Shown here one piece after another: positions 17,191-26,128 of a stretch of DNA of 64,000 nt. A program made the position numbers and the translations under genes. Source of the stretch: Streptomyces sp. BV286 (GTDB taxonomy: Bacteria; Actinomycetota; Actinomycetes; Streptomycetales; Streptomycetaceae); the NCBI RefSeq assembly GCF_019090165.1, contig NZ_JAHRIB010000210.1:93875-157874 (forward strand). Direction: 5' to 3'. How positions within the stretch are numbered: the first letter of the stretch is position 1; each line of letters starts with the position of its first letter. The notes beneath the pieces were generated by a model, which made no database searches, was not told the DNA's origin, and saw only the letters and a program-made list of their open reading frames with translations.

Positions 17191-17454
17191 CCAGCCCAAA
17201 GCAGCCCAGCCTTTTGAGGAACGGGCTGGCGCAGACGTTTCAGCGCGACAACCTGGCCGCGGGCATAGGTCACGATGGTGCGGGCGCCGACGCCCACGAG
17301 ATGAAGCGCAAGCCGCCGTCCGTCACGTAGCGCCTGCATGAGAATGGGCACCATTGTGGACTCCACACCGGTGCGGTCTGCTTCCACTCGTTCGTGCACC
17401 TCTGATGCCCGGCGCATAGCCTCGCGTGAGGCGAAGATCGTCTGATGCCCGGCG
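17191..17454. other. Short interval with 14-bp direct repeat
   Basis: 264 bp between the HxlR stop and the DUF6461 stop. TCTGATGCCCGGCG occurs at 17401-17414 and again at 17441-17454, 40 bp apart, the second copy ending just before the DUF6461 stop codon. No gene is supported. Confidence 0.5.
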
Positions 17455-18090
17455 TCAGGTGAAAGCGGCTGCCGGAAGCTCTGTCTCTGTCTCCTCAATG
17501 GGGAGGTAGATGCCGAGCTCGCTCTCCAGGAACCGCAGGAACGCGACATCGCCCAACTCGTCACCGTTGTCCACGAAGCCGAGCGCCTCCTCGGCTGGGA
17601 CGCCGTTCGTAAGGTGCGGCAGGCCAGGCTCGAAGGATGTCACCTCATCACCGCGGTAGGCATAGTCGACGCGGCTGAAGCCCTTCGCGTTGCGATGCAC
17701 GCAGAACGCCCGTCCCCGTTCGGACAACGACGCGAGGTACGTGCCCGTCCGGCAGTGGAATTCCTCCAGCGCAAACGCCCAGCCCGCCACCGAGCCCGCT
17801 CGGACGATGGTCTCCGGCGGGGCGGGCAGAAAGCCGGCGCTCGTCAGCTGGGCAACAGCCGCTTCGTCTTCCGCGTCCAGGAAATCGAGGTCACTGATGG
17901 GGTCCTCCTCATCCCGCAGCAGCAACTCGTACGCTGCGGGGCGGCTGAGCAGAACAACGTCGCGCTCCTCGGCGCCGACGTGACGCAGCAGCTCGTACGG
18001 CGAGAGGCCCTCACTGAGCGCGAGCGTGAAGCTGGTGCTGTAGGCATCGGCTATCCAGCTCAGCCCGTTCTCCGTAGGTCGCCGGTTCAT
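17455..18090 (-). CDS. DUF6461-type protein
   Basis: 211 residues. It begins WIADAYSTSFTLALSEGLSP, followed by a conserved acidic middle and GWAFALEEFHCRTGTYLASL, a pattern seen in a Streptomyces family of unknown function (DUF6461-like, by recollection). No signal peptide or membrane segment is present, so it is cytoplasmic. The ATG at 18090 has GGAAGGG upstream. It stands alone. I cannot assign a function. Confidence 0.7.
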   Translation of the reverse strand: MNRRPTENGLSWIADAYSTSFTLALSEGLSPYELLRHVGAEERDVVLLSRPAAYELLLRDEEDPISDLDFLDAEDEAAVAQLTSAGFLPAPPETIVRAGSVAGWAFALEEFHCRTGTYLASLSERGRAFCVHRNAKGFSRVDYAYRGDEVTSFEPGLPHLTNGVPAEEALGFVDNGDELGDVAFLRFLESELGIYLPIEETETELPAAAFT

Positions 18091-18264
18091 CAAGTCGCCC
18101 TTCCCGCACGGTGGCTGATGCCGCACAGTTGCCGGGCGGCACTGCTCTGGACGGCACTAGGAGCCCGGTGGGGAGTGTCTCAGTCACAAGGTGACTCAGG
18201 CGACGCAGCCCTCATGACGGGACGAGACGTGACGGGCGTCGCGGCCACGTACCGCAGCGGCCGC

Positions 18265-18603
18265 TCAGAGGTGGCCGTCCAGGACCTTCCGCACCTCGGT
18301 GATGGTCATGGGCCCCGTGCCGTGCGCCACCACCTCTCCCTCCTTCAGCAGGACGTAGGACGGGGCTCCGGTGATCCCGTATCGGTCGGTCGCAGCCGGA
18401 CAACGCGTGATGTCGGCGCGGACGGCCGTCAGGCGGCCCGTGTAGTCGTCGGCGATGCCACCCACGACGAGGTCCATCACCCGGCTGGGCTCGATCGCCT
18501 TGGGCCATGTCCCGGTGAAGTATGCGAGGACCGGAACAGCGCTCATGCCGAGGATGAAATTGAACTCCGCGTCCTCACGGGGTCGGTGAACCCGCATCGC
18601 CAT
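18265..18603 (-). CDS. Thioredoxin-fold protein lacking the CxxC active site
   Basis: 112 residues. The fold is thioredoxin-like: a central strand VPVLAYFTGTWP at residues 23-34, VRADITRCPAATDRYGITGAPSYVLLKEGE (split across two conserved blocks) with the cis-Pro, and a C-terminal helix. Where WCxxC should stand, the sequence is TWPKAIEPS (W33-P34-K35-A36). It therefore cannot do dithiol exchange. AGGAG lies 5 nt before the ATG. A redox-independent binding or chaperone role is possible. Confidence 0.75.
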   Translation of the reverse strand: MAMRVHRPREDAEFNFILGMSAVPVLAYFTGTWPKAIEPSRVMDLVVGGIADDYTGRLTAVRADITRCPAATDRYGITGAPSYVLLKEGEVVAHGTGPMTITEVRKVLDGHL

Positions 18604-18899
18604 GGAATCTCCTGCCGTCACATTCCGCCATTCCCTCCCCATCATCCCTCGCGCTGCGTGCCGGGCCGGCCCGTGCGCATCGTCCACCGGATCCAGGCGA
18701 GCCGTATCCGCCACAGCGCTCCTCAGAAACAGCGCCCCCGACGGGCTTCCCGAGGCCTTGCCCGGTCTGCACCTCACCCCCGGTCTCAGCTGGCTCACAC
18801 CGCTCTTCGCCGGCTCGCATGAGCCGGCTGATGACGCCGGGAACGAGGCACGATGCCTGGACCGCTCGCGGACGCGGTCGTGGACGGTCGGCGTACGCG

Positions 18900-20039
18900 T
18901 CAGTTGCCCCGAAGACCGACCGCCAGCGTCAGTTCGAGGACCCGGTGGGGCGATGCGAGATCCGGAAACAGCTCCCTCAGCTGCGTCATCCGGTACCGGA
19001 CCGTCTGGGGATGGACGAACAACGCCGCCGCCGTCTCGTCCCGCCTGCCCTGGTGCAGCAGCCACGCGCGCAAGGTCTCCTCCAGCTTCCGCGCGGTCGC
19101 GACAGGCAGGGTCCGCAACGGTGCGAGGGCTCGGGCACGCAGGTCTGCGAACGCGTCCGCATCGGCGCTCAGCACCAGCTCGGGCAGGTGCTCCTCGGTG
19201 TCGCGGATATCGGAGGAGAGGGAACGCGCGCGCACGGCTCGTGCGTACGAGGCGGACGCACGAGTCCATGGCCGGGCCGGGCCGACCACGGCAGTGCGGT
19301 CGGTCAGCTGCCGCAAGAGATGTGATCGGTCGGCATCGGGGACGAGCAGCACACCGGTGGCGTCCGGCAGATCGTCGAGGACGAGGGAGCCCGGGTCGAG
19401 CCTGCGGTAGGCGGGCCGGGCCTGGGCGGCGGGCAGCAGGACCGCGGTCAGCGAAACCGGAGGCTGCCACCCGGCCCGTTGGACGGAGGCCAGCAGCACG
19501 TCCGGACTCGCGTCGGCGAGGAGGTCGCGAACCAGTTGTTCCAGGTGACGCTCATGAGCCCGGCCCCGGACGGCCAGTTCGTCGGCGTGGCCCGCGGCAC
19601 TCGCGGCGGAGAGCTCGTCGATGTAGGCGAAGGTCAGCTCGGCGAACTTGGCGACCTCGGCGGCGGGCAGACCCGCGGGTACGGCACCCGCGGCCAGACC
19701 TCGCCAGGCCACGCGGGCGCCGACGCGGTAGGCGCTGAGCAGGGCGTCCATCGAACGGCCGTCGCGTACCTCGCCACGGCCCAGCTCGTAGGCTGCGTCA
19801 CCGGCGTCGCCGCCGGTGACGTTCCCGCTCGCGAGGTCCAGGTAGTGACCCAGGGCGGTACGGACGGCTCGGCGGATGGTGCCGCCCATGCGGCCCGACA
19901 GCGCGTTGGCGTAGGGAGGAACCTCGTCGATGATCGCCTGGACGACCTCGTCGGCGGTGCTCTTCAGCACGGCCCGAAGTGCGGTGACCGTCGTCTCGTC
20001 CAGGGCCAGCTCGGTGGCCCTCTGGATTGCATGGCTCAT
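18900..20039 (-). CDS. PucR family transcriptional regulator
   Basis: 379 residues. Residues 1-150 are a helical sensor region (AIIDEVPPYANALSGRMGGT). The C-terminal 60 residues are the PucR HTH (RRDETAAALFVHPQTVRYRM, then TQLRELFPDL). It is divergent from the ferredoxin reductase/desaturase operon, and the 86-bp gap between starts holds two inverted repeats. By analogy with other actinobacterial loci it controls membrane-lipid desaturation and itself. Confidence 0.9.
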   Translation of the reverse strand: MSHAIQRATELALDETTVTALRAVLKSTADEVVQAIIDEVPPYANALSGRMGGTIRRAVRTALGHYLDLASGNVTGGDAGDAAYELGRGEVRDGRSMDALLSAYRVGARVAWRGLAAGAVPAGLPAAEVAKFAELTFAYIDELSAASAAGHADELAVRGRAHERHLEQLVRDLLADASPDVLLASVQRAGWQPPVSLTAVLLPAAQARPAYRRLDPGSLVLDDLPDATGVLLVPDADRSHLLRQLTDRTAVVGPARPWTRASASYARAVRARSLSSDIRDTEEHLPELVLSADADAFADLRARALAPLRTLPVATARKLEETLRAWLLHQGRRDETAAALFVHPQTVRYRMTQLRELFPDLASPHRVLELTLAVGLRGN

Positions 20040-20042
20040 TTT

Positions 20043-20059
20043 TTGTTCCCTGCGAACAA
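20043..20059. promoter_or_regulatory. Inverted repeat TTGTTC-CCTGC-GAACAA near pucR-type start
   Basis: A perfect 6-bp inverted repeat with a 5-nt spacer directly upstream of the PucR start codon. It is a likely operator for autoregulation. Confidence 0.5.
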
Positions 20060-20078
20060 TTCAGCCGACCAGATTTAC

Positions 20079-20094
20079 GTCCTGTGGTCAGGAC
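20079..20094. promoter_or_regulatory. Inverted repeat GTCCTG-TGGT-CAGGAC upstream of ferredoxin reductase
   Basis: A perfect 6-bp inverted repeat with a 4-nt spacer, 32 bp before the reductase start. Its position between divergent genes suggests the regulator's binding site for the reductase-desaturase operon. Confidence 0.5.
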
Positions 20095-20125
20095 TTTACG
20101 CCCTGAGGCGCAGCAAGCTGAAGTC

Positions 20126-21181
20126 ATGACGAGTACAGCCCTTCGCAGCAGGGCGTGGAAACTGCTGGAGATGGTCACGACGCCGCTGTTGCCGTCGGAC
20201 TACCTCGACCTGGTCAGCCCGCTCCGTGCGGGCGCTGACCTGCGTGGGCGCATCGAGGCCGTGCACCCCGAGACGGGTGACGCCGCGACCGTCGTGATCA
20301 GACCGGGACGGGGCTGGCGCGGCCACACAGCCGGTCAGTACGTGCGGATCGGGGTCGACGTCGACGGGGTGCGCCTGTGGCGTGCCTACTCCCTCACCTC
20401 GCCGACCGACCGCCAGGACGGCCGCGTCACGATCACCGTGAAGGCGATCCCGGACGGCAAGGTCAGCAACCACCTGGTCCGCAGGGCGAAACCGGGCACG
20501 CTGATCCAGCTCGACCAGGCGACCGGTGACTTCGTGCTGCCGCAGGCCAAGCCTGCCAAGGTGCTCTACCTGACGGCCGGCTCCGGCATCACTCCCGTGA
20601 TGGGCATGCTGCGCGACACCGAGTTCGACGACGTCGTCATGGTCCACTGCGCGCCACAGCCGCAGGACGTGATCTTCCGCAACGATCTGCACGACCTGGT
20701 CGCGGACAAGAAGCTTCAGCTCACCGAGGTGCACACCGACACCGACGGCATGCTCGACATCGCCCGTCTCGACGAACTCGTGCCCGACTGGGCCGAGCGC
20801 GAGACCTGGGCCTGCGGGCCCGCGGGCCTGCTCGACGCCGCCGAGGAGCACTGGACCGAGCACGGCGTCCAGGAGCGCCTGCACACCGAACGCTTCCGCC
20901 CCAGCATCGTCGTCGCCGGCGACGGTGGTGAGGTCACGTTCAGCACCACCGGCAAGACCGTCGACGCGGACGGCGCCACGCCGCTGCTGGACGTCGGCGA
21001 GGAGGCCGGCGTGCTCATGCCCTCCGGGTGCCGCATGGGCATCTGCTTCGGCTGCGTCACGCCGCTCAAAACGGGCGCCGTCCGCGACCTGCGCACCGGC
21101 GAGATCACCGAGGCCGAGCCGGGCGTCCTCATCCAGACCTGCGTGTCCGCTGCGGCGGGCCCTTGCGACATCGAACGGTAG
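20126..21181 (+). CDS. Ferredoxin reductase (FAD/NAD(P) plus C-terminal [2Fe-2S])
   Basis: 351 residues in the FNR order. The FAD motif RAYSLTS lies in the first domain, followed by the pyridine-nucleotide motif AGSGITPVMGML and CGPAGLLDAA. The C-terminal plant-type ferredoxin has cysteines in CRMGICFGC plus a fourth in IQTC. It passes electrons from NAD(P)H to the desaturase encoded 7 bp downstream. ATG 20126 is the start consistent with the family N-terminus (STALRSRAWKLLEMVTTPLL). The pair is likely one transcript. Confidence 0.92.
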   Translation: MTSTALRSRAWKLLEMVTTPLLPSDYLDLVSPLRAGADLRGRIEAVHPETGDAATVVIRPGRGWRGHTAGQYVRIGVDVDGVRLWRAYSLTSPTDRQDGRVTITVKAIPDGKVSNHLVRRAKPGTLIQLDQATGDFVLPQAKPAKVLYLTAGSGITPVMGMLRDTEFDDVVMVHCAPQPQDVIFRNDLHDLVADKKLQLTEVHTDTDGMLDIARLDELVPDWAERETWACGPAGLLDAAEEHWTEHGVQERLHTERFRPSIVVAGDGGEVTFSTTGKTVDADGATPLLDVGEEAGVLMPSGCRMGICFGCVTPLKTGAVRDLRTGEITEAEPGVLIQTCVSAAAGPCDIER

Positions 21182-21188
21182 GAGCACC

Positions 21189-22307
21189 TTGACCGCCATC
21201 GACCCCACCGCCCACCTGACCGCGGAGCAGATCGAGGAGCTCGGCCGCGAGCTGGACGCGATCCGCGACGAGGTGATCGCCGCCCGCGGTGAGAAGGACG
21301 CCGCCTACATCCGCAAGGTCATCTCGGCGCAGCGCAAGCTCGAGCTGGCAAGCAGGGGCGTACTGCTGTTCTCGATCTTCCCGCCCGCCTGGCTGATCGG
21401 CACCGCCGGTCTGTCCGTGGCGAAGATCATGGACAACATGGAGATCGGCCACAACATCCTGCACGGCCAGTGGGACTGGATGCGGGACCCGAAGATCCAC
21501 TCCACCACCTGGGACTGGGATCACGTCTCGCCGGCCGAGCAGTGGAAGCACTCGCACAACGAGCTGCACCACACGTACACCAACGTGATCGGCAAGGACA
21601 ACGACCTCGGCTACGGCATCATGCGCGTCGACGAGGACCAGAAGTGGCACCCGTTCCACCTCGGGCAGCCGCTGTGGAACTTCCTCAACGCCTGCTTCTT
21701 CGAGTACGGCATCGCGGCGTACGACCTGGAGCTCGGCAAGAACCTGAACAAACGACGCCGCAAGAGCCCGGAGTTCCGCGCGCGGGCCAGGGCCGTGGGC
21801 CGCAAGATCCGCAAGCAGGTGCTCAAGGACTACGTGATCCACCCGCTGTTGTCGGGCCCGTCGTTCCTCCCCACGCTCGCCGCCACGTTCACCGCGAACC
21901 TGGTCCGCAACCTCTGGACCCACTCGGTGATCATGTGCGGGCACTTCCCCGAGGGCGTGCAGGTCTTCGAGCGTCGGTCGATCAAGGGCGAGACGCGCGG
22001 CCAGTGGTATCTGCGCCAGATGATGGGCTCGGCGAACATCAGCGGCAGCAAGGCCATGCACTTCATGAGCGGCAACCTGTCGCACCAGATCGAGCACCAC
22101 CTGTTCCCGGACCTGCCGAGCAACCGGTACGCCGAGGTCGCGGTGAAGGTGCGCGCGTTGTTCGACAAGTACGAGCTGGACTACGTCACCGGGCCGCTGC
22201 CCAAGCAGGTGTTCTCCGCGTGGCACAAGGTCTTCCGGCTCTCACTGCCGAACAAGAAGCCCAAGGTCACGACGCCGGACCGCGAGCAGGAGCTCGTCGC
22301 GGCCTGA
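21189..22307 (+). CDS. Fatty acid desaturase (membrane di-iron)
   Basis: 372 residues with three histidine boxes: HNILHG, HSHNELHHTY and HQIEHHLFP. Two hydrophobic hairpins surround them. It inserts a double bond into acyl chains at the membrane using electrons from the preceding reductase. The start is TTG at 21189 with GGAG 4 nt upstream, 7 bp after the reductase stop. The frame is open further upstream inside the reductase gene without coding sense. Confidence 0.92.
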   Translation: MTAIDPTAHLTAEQIEELGRELDAIRDEVIAARGEKDAAYIRKVISAQRKLELASRGVLLFSIFPPAWLIGTAGLSVAKIMDNMEIGHNILHGQWDWMRDPKIHSTTWDWDHVSPAEQWKHSHNELHHTYTNVIGKDNDLGYGIMRVDEDQKWHPFHLGQPLWNFLNACFFEYGIAAYDLELGKNLNKRRRKSPEFRARARAVGRKIRKQVLKDYVIHPLLSGPSFLPTLAATFTANLVRNLWTHSVIMCGHFPEGVQVFERRSIKGETRGQWYLRQMMGSANISGSKAMHFMSGNLSHQIEHHLFPDLPSNRYAEVAVKVRALFDKYELDYVTGPLPKQVFSAWHKVFRLSLPNKKPKVTTPDREQELVAA

Positions 22308-22645
22308 TTGCCGGTGTTGGCTGCGAGCTTTCGGCCATACCGGCGGCACCCCCGGGTTCGGTGAGATCCGTTGCGGACGGTGGGCGGCCGCGACATCTCC
22401 GTTGCCACGGAGATCCGCGACGCAGCCGGTTTGTCTGTCCGTCTCAGAACATGCCGCATCCCTCTGCCAAGGCCGTACGAAGCTCCGTGGCACCGGCGGG
22501 TCTCCCGGGTCGCGGGTCCAGGGCGGTCGGGGATCGGGCAGGTCGGTGATACGGCTGTCCTCGGCTGCGCCTGGTCATGCCTGCCGCCCGCGGACCGTGG
22601 TTGGGGGAGGTCCGGTCCGCGGGCGTGCCTGGCTGAGCTGGGTGA
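22308..22645. other. Intergenic region between convergent genes
   Basis: 338 bp after the desaturase and before the end of the leftward SRPBCC gene. It contains the strong hairpin at 22586-22624. No supported gene is seen. Confidence 0.6.
22586..22624. terminator. 11-bp stem terminator
   Basis: GCCCGCGGACC pairs perfectly with GGTCCGCGGGC around a 17-nt loop, 22 bp past the SRPBCC stop. Its position suits termination of the leftward operon and possibly also of the desaturase transcript. Confidence 0.75.
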
Positions 22646-23089
22646 TCAGTGGCCGGATTCGACGCGCTTCTTCAGAGCCCTGACGTAGCTCGCGGAGCCC
22701 TCCTCCATCTGAGCCCGGGCGGGTTCCACGGTCTCCACGGCGGCCGATCCGGTGAACTCCTCGGATTCCGTGAAGTGGGTTGCGCCGTCGTGCGGTTCGA
22801 GGACGAAGGAGTGCAGCCCCGTGAGGACGTCGGGAATGCCGCCCGTCCAGGCCAGGCGTTTGGGTGCCTCGTAGTCGACGACCGTGAACTCGTAGGCGCC
22901 GTCGTTCTCGGTTCCCAGCGTCAGCTGGGCCTGCAGCCGGGTTCCGGGCAGGACCTCGGCGGGAACGTCGACGAAGCGCAGCGCAGGGTGCCACTCCGCG
23001 TATCCGGCGAAGTCGGTCAGGACCCGCCACACCTGCTCGGGCGAAGCGTCGATGTCGGTGACCGCGGTGATCACAGGATTGTTTGCCAT
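22646..23089 (-). CDS. SRPBCC family protein (polyketide cyclase/dehydrase-like)
   Basis: 147 residues with the START/SRPBCC pattern: ITAVTDIDASPEQVWRVLTD, GYAEWHPALRF, then PKRLAWTGGIPDVLTGLHSF and THFTESEEFTG. It has a hydrophobic ligand pocket; no catalytic residues can be assigned. It starts 5 bp after the stop of the upstream oxidoreductase, so they share a transcript. AGGGGGG lies upstream. Confidence 0.88.
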   Translation of the reverse strand: MANNPVITAVTDIDASPEQVWRVLTDFAGYAEWHPALRFVDVPAEVLPGTRLQAQLTLGTENDGAYEFTVVDYEAPKRLAWTGGIPDVLTGLHSFVLEPHDGATHFTESEEFTGSAAVETVEPARAQMEEGSASYVRALKKRVESGH

Positions 23090-23094
23090 GGTGC

Positions 23095-24030
23095 TCAGAC
23101 CCCCCTGCGGTTTTCGAGGACGACCTTGCCCCGGACGTGGCCGCCGGCCAGCAACTGCTGGGCCTGCGCCGCTTCTTCGAGCGGGAAGGCCCGGTCGATG
23201 TGGACGGTGAGCTTGCCTTCCTCGGCGAGTTCCACCAGCCGGGTCAGGTCGTCGCCGTCGAGGTAGAGGTAGACGTCGATGGCCCCCGGGTACTCGGCGG
23301 CGGACCGTGTGATCGAAGCGACGCGCACCCCGAGGGCGGCGACGTCCTGTGTCGTGGCCAGGGAGCCGCGCCCGGCGGTGTCCAGGACCGCGTCGACCCC
23401 GTCCGGGGCGATCTTGCGTACCTGCTCGACCAGTTCGTCGCCGTAGCGCACCGGCGTCGCGCCCAGGGAGGCGATGAACTCCTGGCTGGCCTCGGAGCCC
23501 GTTCCGATCACTCGTGCGCCCCGCGCGACGGCGATCTGGACGGCGAGGTGTCCGACGCCGCCCGCTGCCCCATGCACCAGCACGGTGTCACCGGCCGCCA
23601 CCTCAAGGCTGTGCACGATCGCCTGGTAGGCGGTGAGCCCGGCGACCGGCAGCCCGGCGGCCTGGGCCCAGCTCAGGTTCCTCGGCTTGCGCACCAGTTG
23701 GCGCGGCTCGGCCGCGACCTTCTCCGCGTAGGTGCCGTGGTGCATGATCTGTCCGCGGACGAACCCGATCACCTCGTCGCCCGGCCGGAATCCCGCCGTC
23801 GCCTCTCCGGCCTGCTCGACGACCCCGGCCACATCCCACCCCGGGATCACCGGGAAGAAGAAGTCCACGACGGGATCCACGGCTCCGCTCTGGAATCCCA
23901 GATCCGCCGGGTTGAGCGCCGCCGCCTCGATTCTCACCAGCACGAGATCGGCGAACATCTTCGGATCCGGGATGTCGGTGACCTCAAGGACGTCGGGTCC
24001 GCCGAAGCTCTGGTACTGAACAGCCTTCAC
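23095..24030 (-). CDS. NADP-dependent quinone oxidoreductase (zinc-free MDR)
   Basis: 311 residues. The N-terminus YQSFGGPDVLEVTDIPDP and the Rossmann segment VLVHGAAGGVGHLAVQIAVA are typical of the QOR-like zinc-free MDR group, and the zinc cysteines are absent. The start is GTG at 24030 with AAAGG upstream. It is divergent from the LysR gene at 24168, which probably controls it, and paralogous to genes at 27912 and 34370. Confidence 0.9.
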   Translation of the reverse strand: MKAVQYQSFGGPDVLEVTDIPDPKMFADLVLVRIEAAALNPADLGFQSGAVDPVVDFFFPVIPGWDVAGVVEQAGEATAGFRPGDEVIGFVRGQIMHHGTYAEKVAAEPRQLVRKPRNLSWAQAAGLPVAGLTAYQAIVHSLEVAAGDTVLVHGAAGGVGHLAVQIAVARGARVIGTGSEASQEFIASLGATPVRYGDELVEQVRKIAPDGVDAVLDTAGRGSLATTQDVAALGVRVASITRSAAEYPGAIDVYLYLDGDDLTRLVELAEEGKLTVHIDRAFPLEEAAQAQQLLAGGHVRGKVVLENRRGV

Positions 24031-24167
24031 AGCTCTGCCTTTCGTGTTGCCTGCGGTTCGGCGCAAGCAGCCTGGGGCGCCCGGGAGTGGAGGGCGCACA
24101 ACCAAGCTGACCAGGGCGTCTTCGGCGGAGCAATGACTGTCTGGGCACGGGGTTATACCTTGGATGC

Positions 24168-25004
24168 ATGAATCAGCTGGAGACCCGGCAACTCGCGTAC
24201 TTCGTGGCCGTGGCCGAGACGCTGCACTTCGGCCAGGCCGCGGAGAACCTCGGCATCACGCAGCCGCCGCTGTCCCGGGCCATCGCCCATCTGGAGAGGC
24301 GTGTGGGCGTCCCCCTGCTGGAGCGCACCACGCGACAGGTGCGGCTGACAGCCGCGGGTGAGGTCTTCCTGGCTGAATGCCGCACGATTCTGGCGGCGCT
24401 GGACACTGCCGTACGCAAGGCGCTCAAAGCCGCCGGGCAGCAGCGGGTCACCCTCGCGGTACGGCCCGCCACCGGCCCCGGCGTCCTGCCCGCGCTCCTG
24501 GCCGCCGACGCACAGGGTCCGGACGGCTCGCTCACCGACGTCGTGTTCACCTATGACGAGATCGGCGCCCTTAGGGACGGCACCGCGGACGTCGCCCTCA
24601 TGTGCCAGTCGACTGCCACACCTCCCGGTCTCCAGCTGATGGAGCTCGGCGTTGAGGAGCCGGTCGTCCTGCTCCCGGCGGGCCATCCGCTGGCCGACCG
24701 CCCGTTCTTGACCCTGCCCGAGGTGGAGGCGCTGCCGAGCTACGAAGCCGAACTGCCCCACGAGGCACTGGACACCATGGTCGACCGCGTGGCGCTGGGA
24801 CAGCTCGTGCTCGTCGTCGGCGACAGCGTCCGCGACCGTCTCGGCAACTCCGTACGGGCCGTGCCCGTCCACGGATACCCGGACACCCAACTGGTCCTGG
24901 CCTGGCTCCCGGACGCCAGCCCGGCGGCGTCCCGCCTCACCGCGGCCGCCCAGGCCGTGCTGGAACAGCGCACGCTGCGACGGCCGGAGCCAGCAAGTAG
25001 CTGA
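24168..25004 (+). CDS. LysR family transcriptional regulator
   Basis: 278 residues. The N-terminal HTH reads LAYFVAVAETLHFGQAAENL and ITQPPLSRAIAHLERRVGVP. The effector-binding domain follows (QQRVTLAVRPATGPGVLPAL). It is divergent from the QOR/SRPBCC operon with a 137-bp gap, the classic LysR target layout. No clear T-N11-A site could be picked by eye. The effector is unknown. Confidence 0.92.
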   Translation: MNQLETRQLAYFVAVAETLHFGQAAENLGITQPPLSRAIAHLERRVGVPLLERTTRQVRLTAAGEVFLAECRTILAALDTAVRKALKAAGQQRVTLAVRPATGPGVLPALLAADAQGPDGSLTDVVFTYDEIGALRDGTADVALMCQSTATPPGLQLMELGVEEPVVLLPAGHPLADRPFLTLPEVEALPSYEAELPHEALDTMVDRVALGQLVLVVGDSVRDRLGNSVRAVPVHGYPDTQLVLAWLPDASPAASRLTAAAQAVLEQRTLRRPEPASS

Positions 25005-25326
25005 CCGGAGCGGAACCCGGCCGTACACAGAGGACGGTCAGCACGATGTGCAGCGGGTGTCAGTGCCAGTCGGCGGCGAGGCAAGCCCTGCTGGTCCTCC
25101 CGCCTCGTAGGCTATCCGTCCCGCCTGGGTCCGGCCGCTTCCTCGGTCCGGACTCAGCCGCAGCGGCGCACAAGGTGCCCGAAACGGTTCTTCTCGCGGA
25201 GTCCCACCCTCAGGACCTACCCCCAGGACTTGCACCTGACGTTAGCGTCAGGTTCTAGCGTAGGTGATGTCGGCCCCCACCAGGGCGTTTCCGACAACGC
25301 AACTCCTACGTGAAGGACCACCCCCC
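25005..25326. other. Intergenic region with MerR-type promoter
   Basis: 322 bp between the LysR gene and the SDR gene. The only feature seen is the MerR-type promoter at 25230-25261. Short frames in it have no support. Confidence 0.6.
25230..25261 (+). promoter_or_regulatory. MerR-type promoter/operator, copy 1 (upstream of SDR)
   Basis: TTGCAC (-35), 20-bp spacer, TAGCGT (-10). The spacer region holds the inverted repeat ACCTGACG-TTAG-CGTCAGGT. A long 19-20 bp spacer with a dyad between the hexamers is the hallmark of MerR-activated promoters. It points at the SDR gene at 25327. Copies 2 and 3 lie at 27285 and 28950, flanking the MerR gene. Confidence 0.75.
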
Positions 25327-26037
25327 ATGGACATCGCCAACTCTGTCGCCCTTGTCACCGGTGCGAGCCGCGGCCTCGGCCGTCACTTCGCCACCCAGCT
25401 GCTGGAGCGGGGAGCGAGCAAGGTGTACGCCACCGCACGCAACCCCGAGAGCGTTGATCTGCCCGGAGCGGAGGTGCTGCGGCTCGACATCACCGACCCG
25501 GCTTCCGTCGCCGCTGTGGCGGAAGCCGCCTCGGACGTGACGCTGCTGGTCAACAACGCCGGCATCATCACCACCCACGGCCTGGTCGACGGCGACCTGG
25601 ACCAGATCGAACTGGAGATGGACACCGCCTACTACGGCCCGCTGCGCATGATCCGGGCCTTCGCCCCAATCCTCAAGGCGGGTGGCGGCGGCGCGATCGT
25701 CAACGTCCTGTCGGTCGCGTCCTGGGTCCCTTCCGAGCACTGGGGCGCCTACAGCGCCGCCAAGGCCGCCGCCTGGAGTCTGACCAACAGCGTCCGCCTC
25801 GAACTCTCCGGCCAGAACACTTTGGTCACCGGCCTGTACCTGGGACCCACCGACACCGACATGGCCCGCGGGGTGCCGTTCGAGAAGAACGACCCGGCCG
25901 ACGTCGTCAAGGCCACTCTCGACGGGATCGAGGCCGAGCAGGCCGAGGTCATCGCCGACGCGCTGTCTGTGCAGGCCAAGGCTAATCTGGCGCTGGACCC
26001 CGCCGTGATCTACACACCGGCCGCTGTCTCCGCCTGA
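25327..26037 (+). CDS. SDR family oxidoreductase
   Basis: 236 residues. The cofactor motif is LVTGASRGLGRHF (TGxxxGxG). NNAG and the catalytic Ser-Tyr-Lys (LSVASWVPSEHWGAYSAAKA) are present. AAGGA precedes the ATG at 25327; the in-frame start at 25264 would overlap the promoter's transcription start. It is likely expressed with the DJ-1-like gene 91 bp downstream from the MerR-type promoter. Confidence 0.92.
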   Translation: MDIANSVALVTGASRGLGRHFATQLLERGASKVYATARNPESVDLPGAEVLRLDITDPASVAAVAEAASDVTLLVNNAGIITTHGLVDGDLDQIELEMDTAYYGPLRMIRAFAPILKAGGGGAIVNVLSVASWVPSEHWGAYSAAKAAAWSLTNSVRLELSGQNTLVTGLYLGPTDTDMARGVPFEKNDPADVVKATLDGIEAEQAEVIADALSVQAKANLALDPAVIYTPAAVSA

Positions 26038-26128
26038 CATCCAGGCCCACTCACCACGGGCGCGACCCTGCGCAGCCGAGGAGCGCCCCCTCCACTCCCC
26101 CAGCTCACAGAGCGAAAGAAGGCCCGCC

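Noticed and set aside
17127..17564. 145-codon leftward frame between HxlR and DUF6461 genes
   Set aside because: It overlaps the ends of both neighbours on other frames, with no ribosome site and no recognisable domain.
18265..19470. Extension of the thioredoxin-fold gene to a 401-residue protein
   Set aside because: The upstream part is antisense to the PucR gene and Arg/Pro-rich; a clear ribosome site and the fold start are at 18603.
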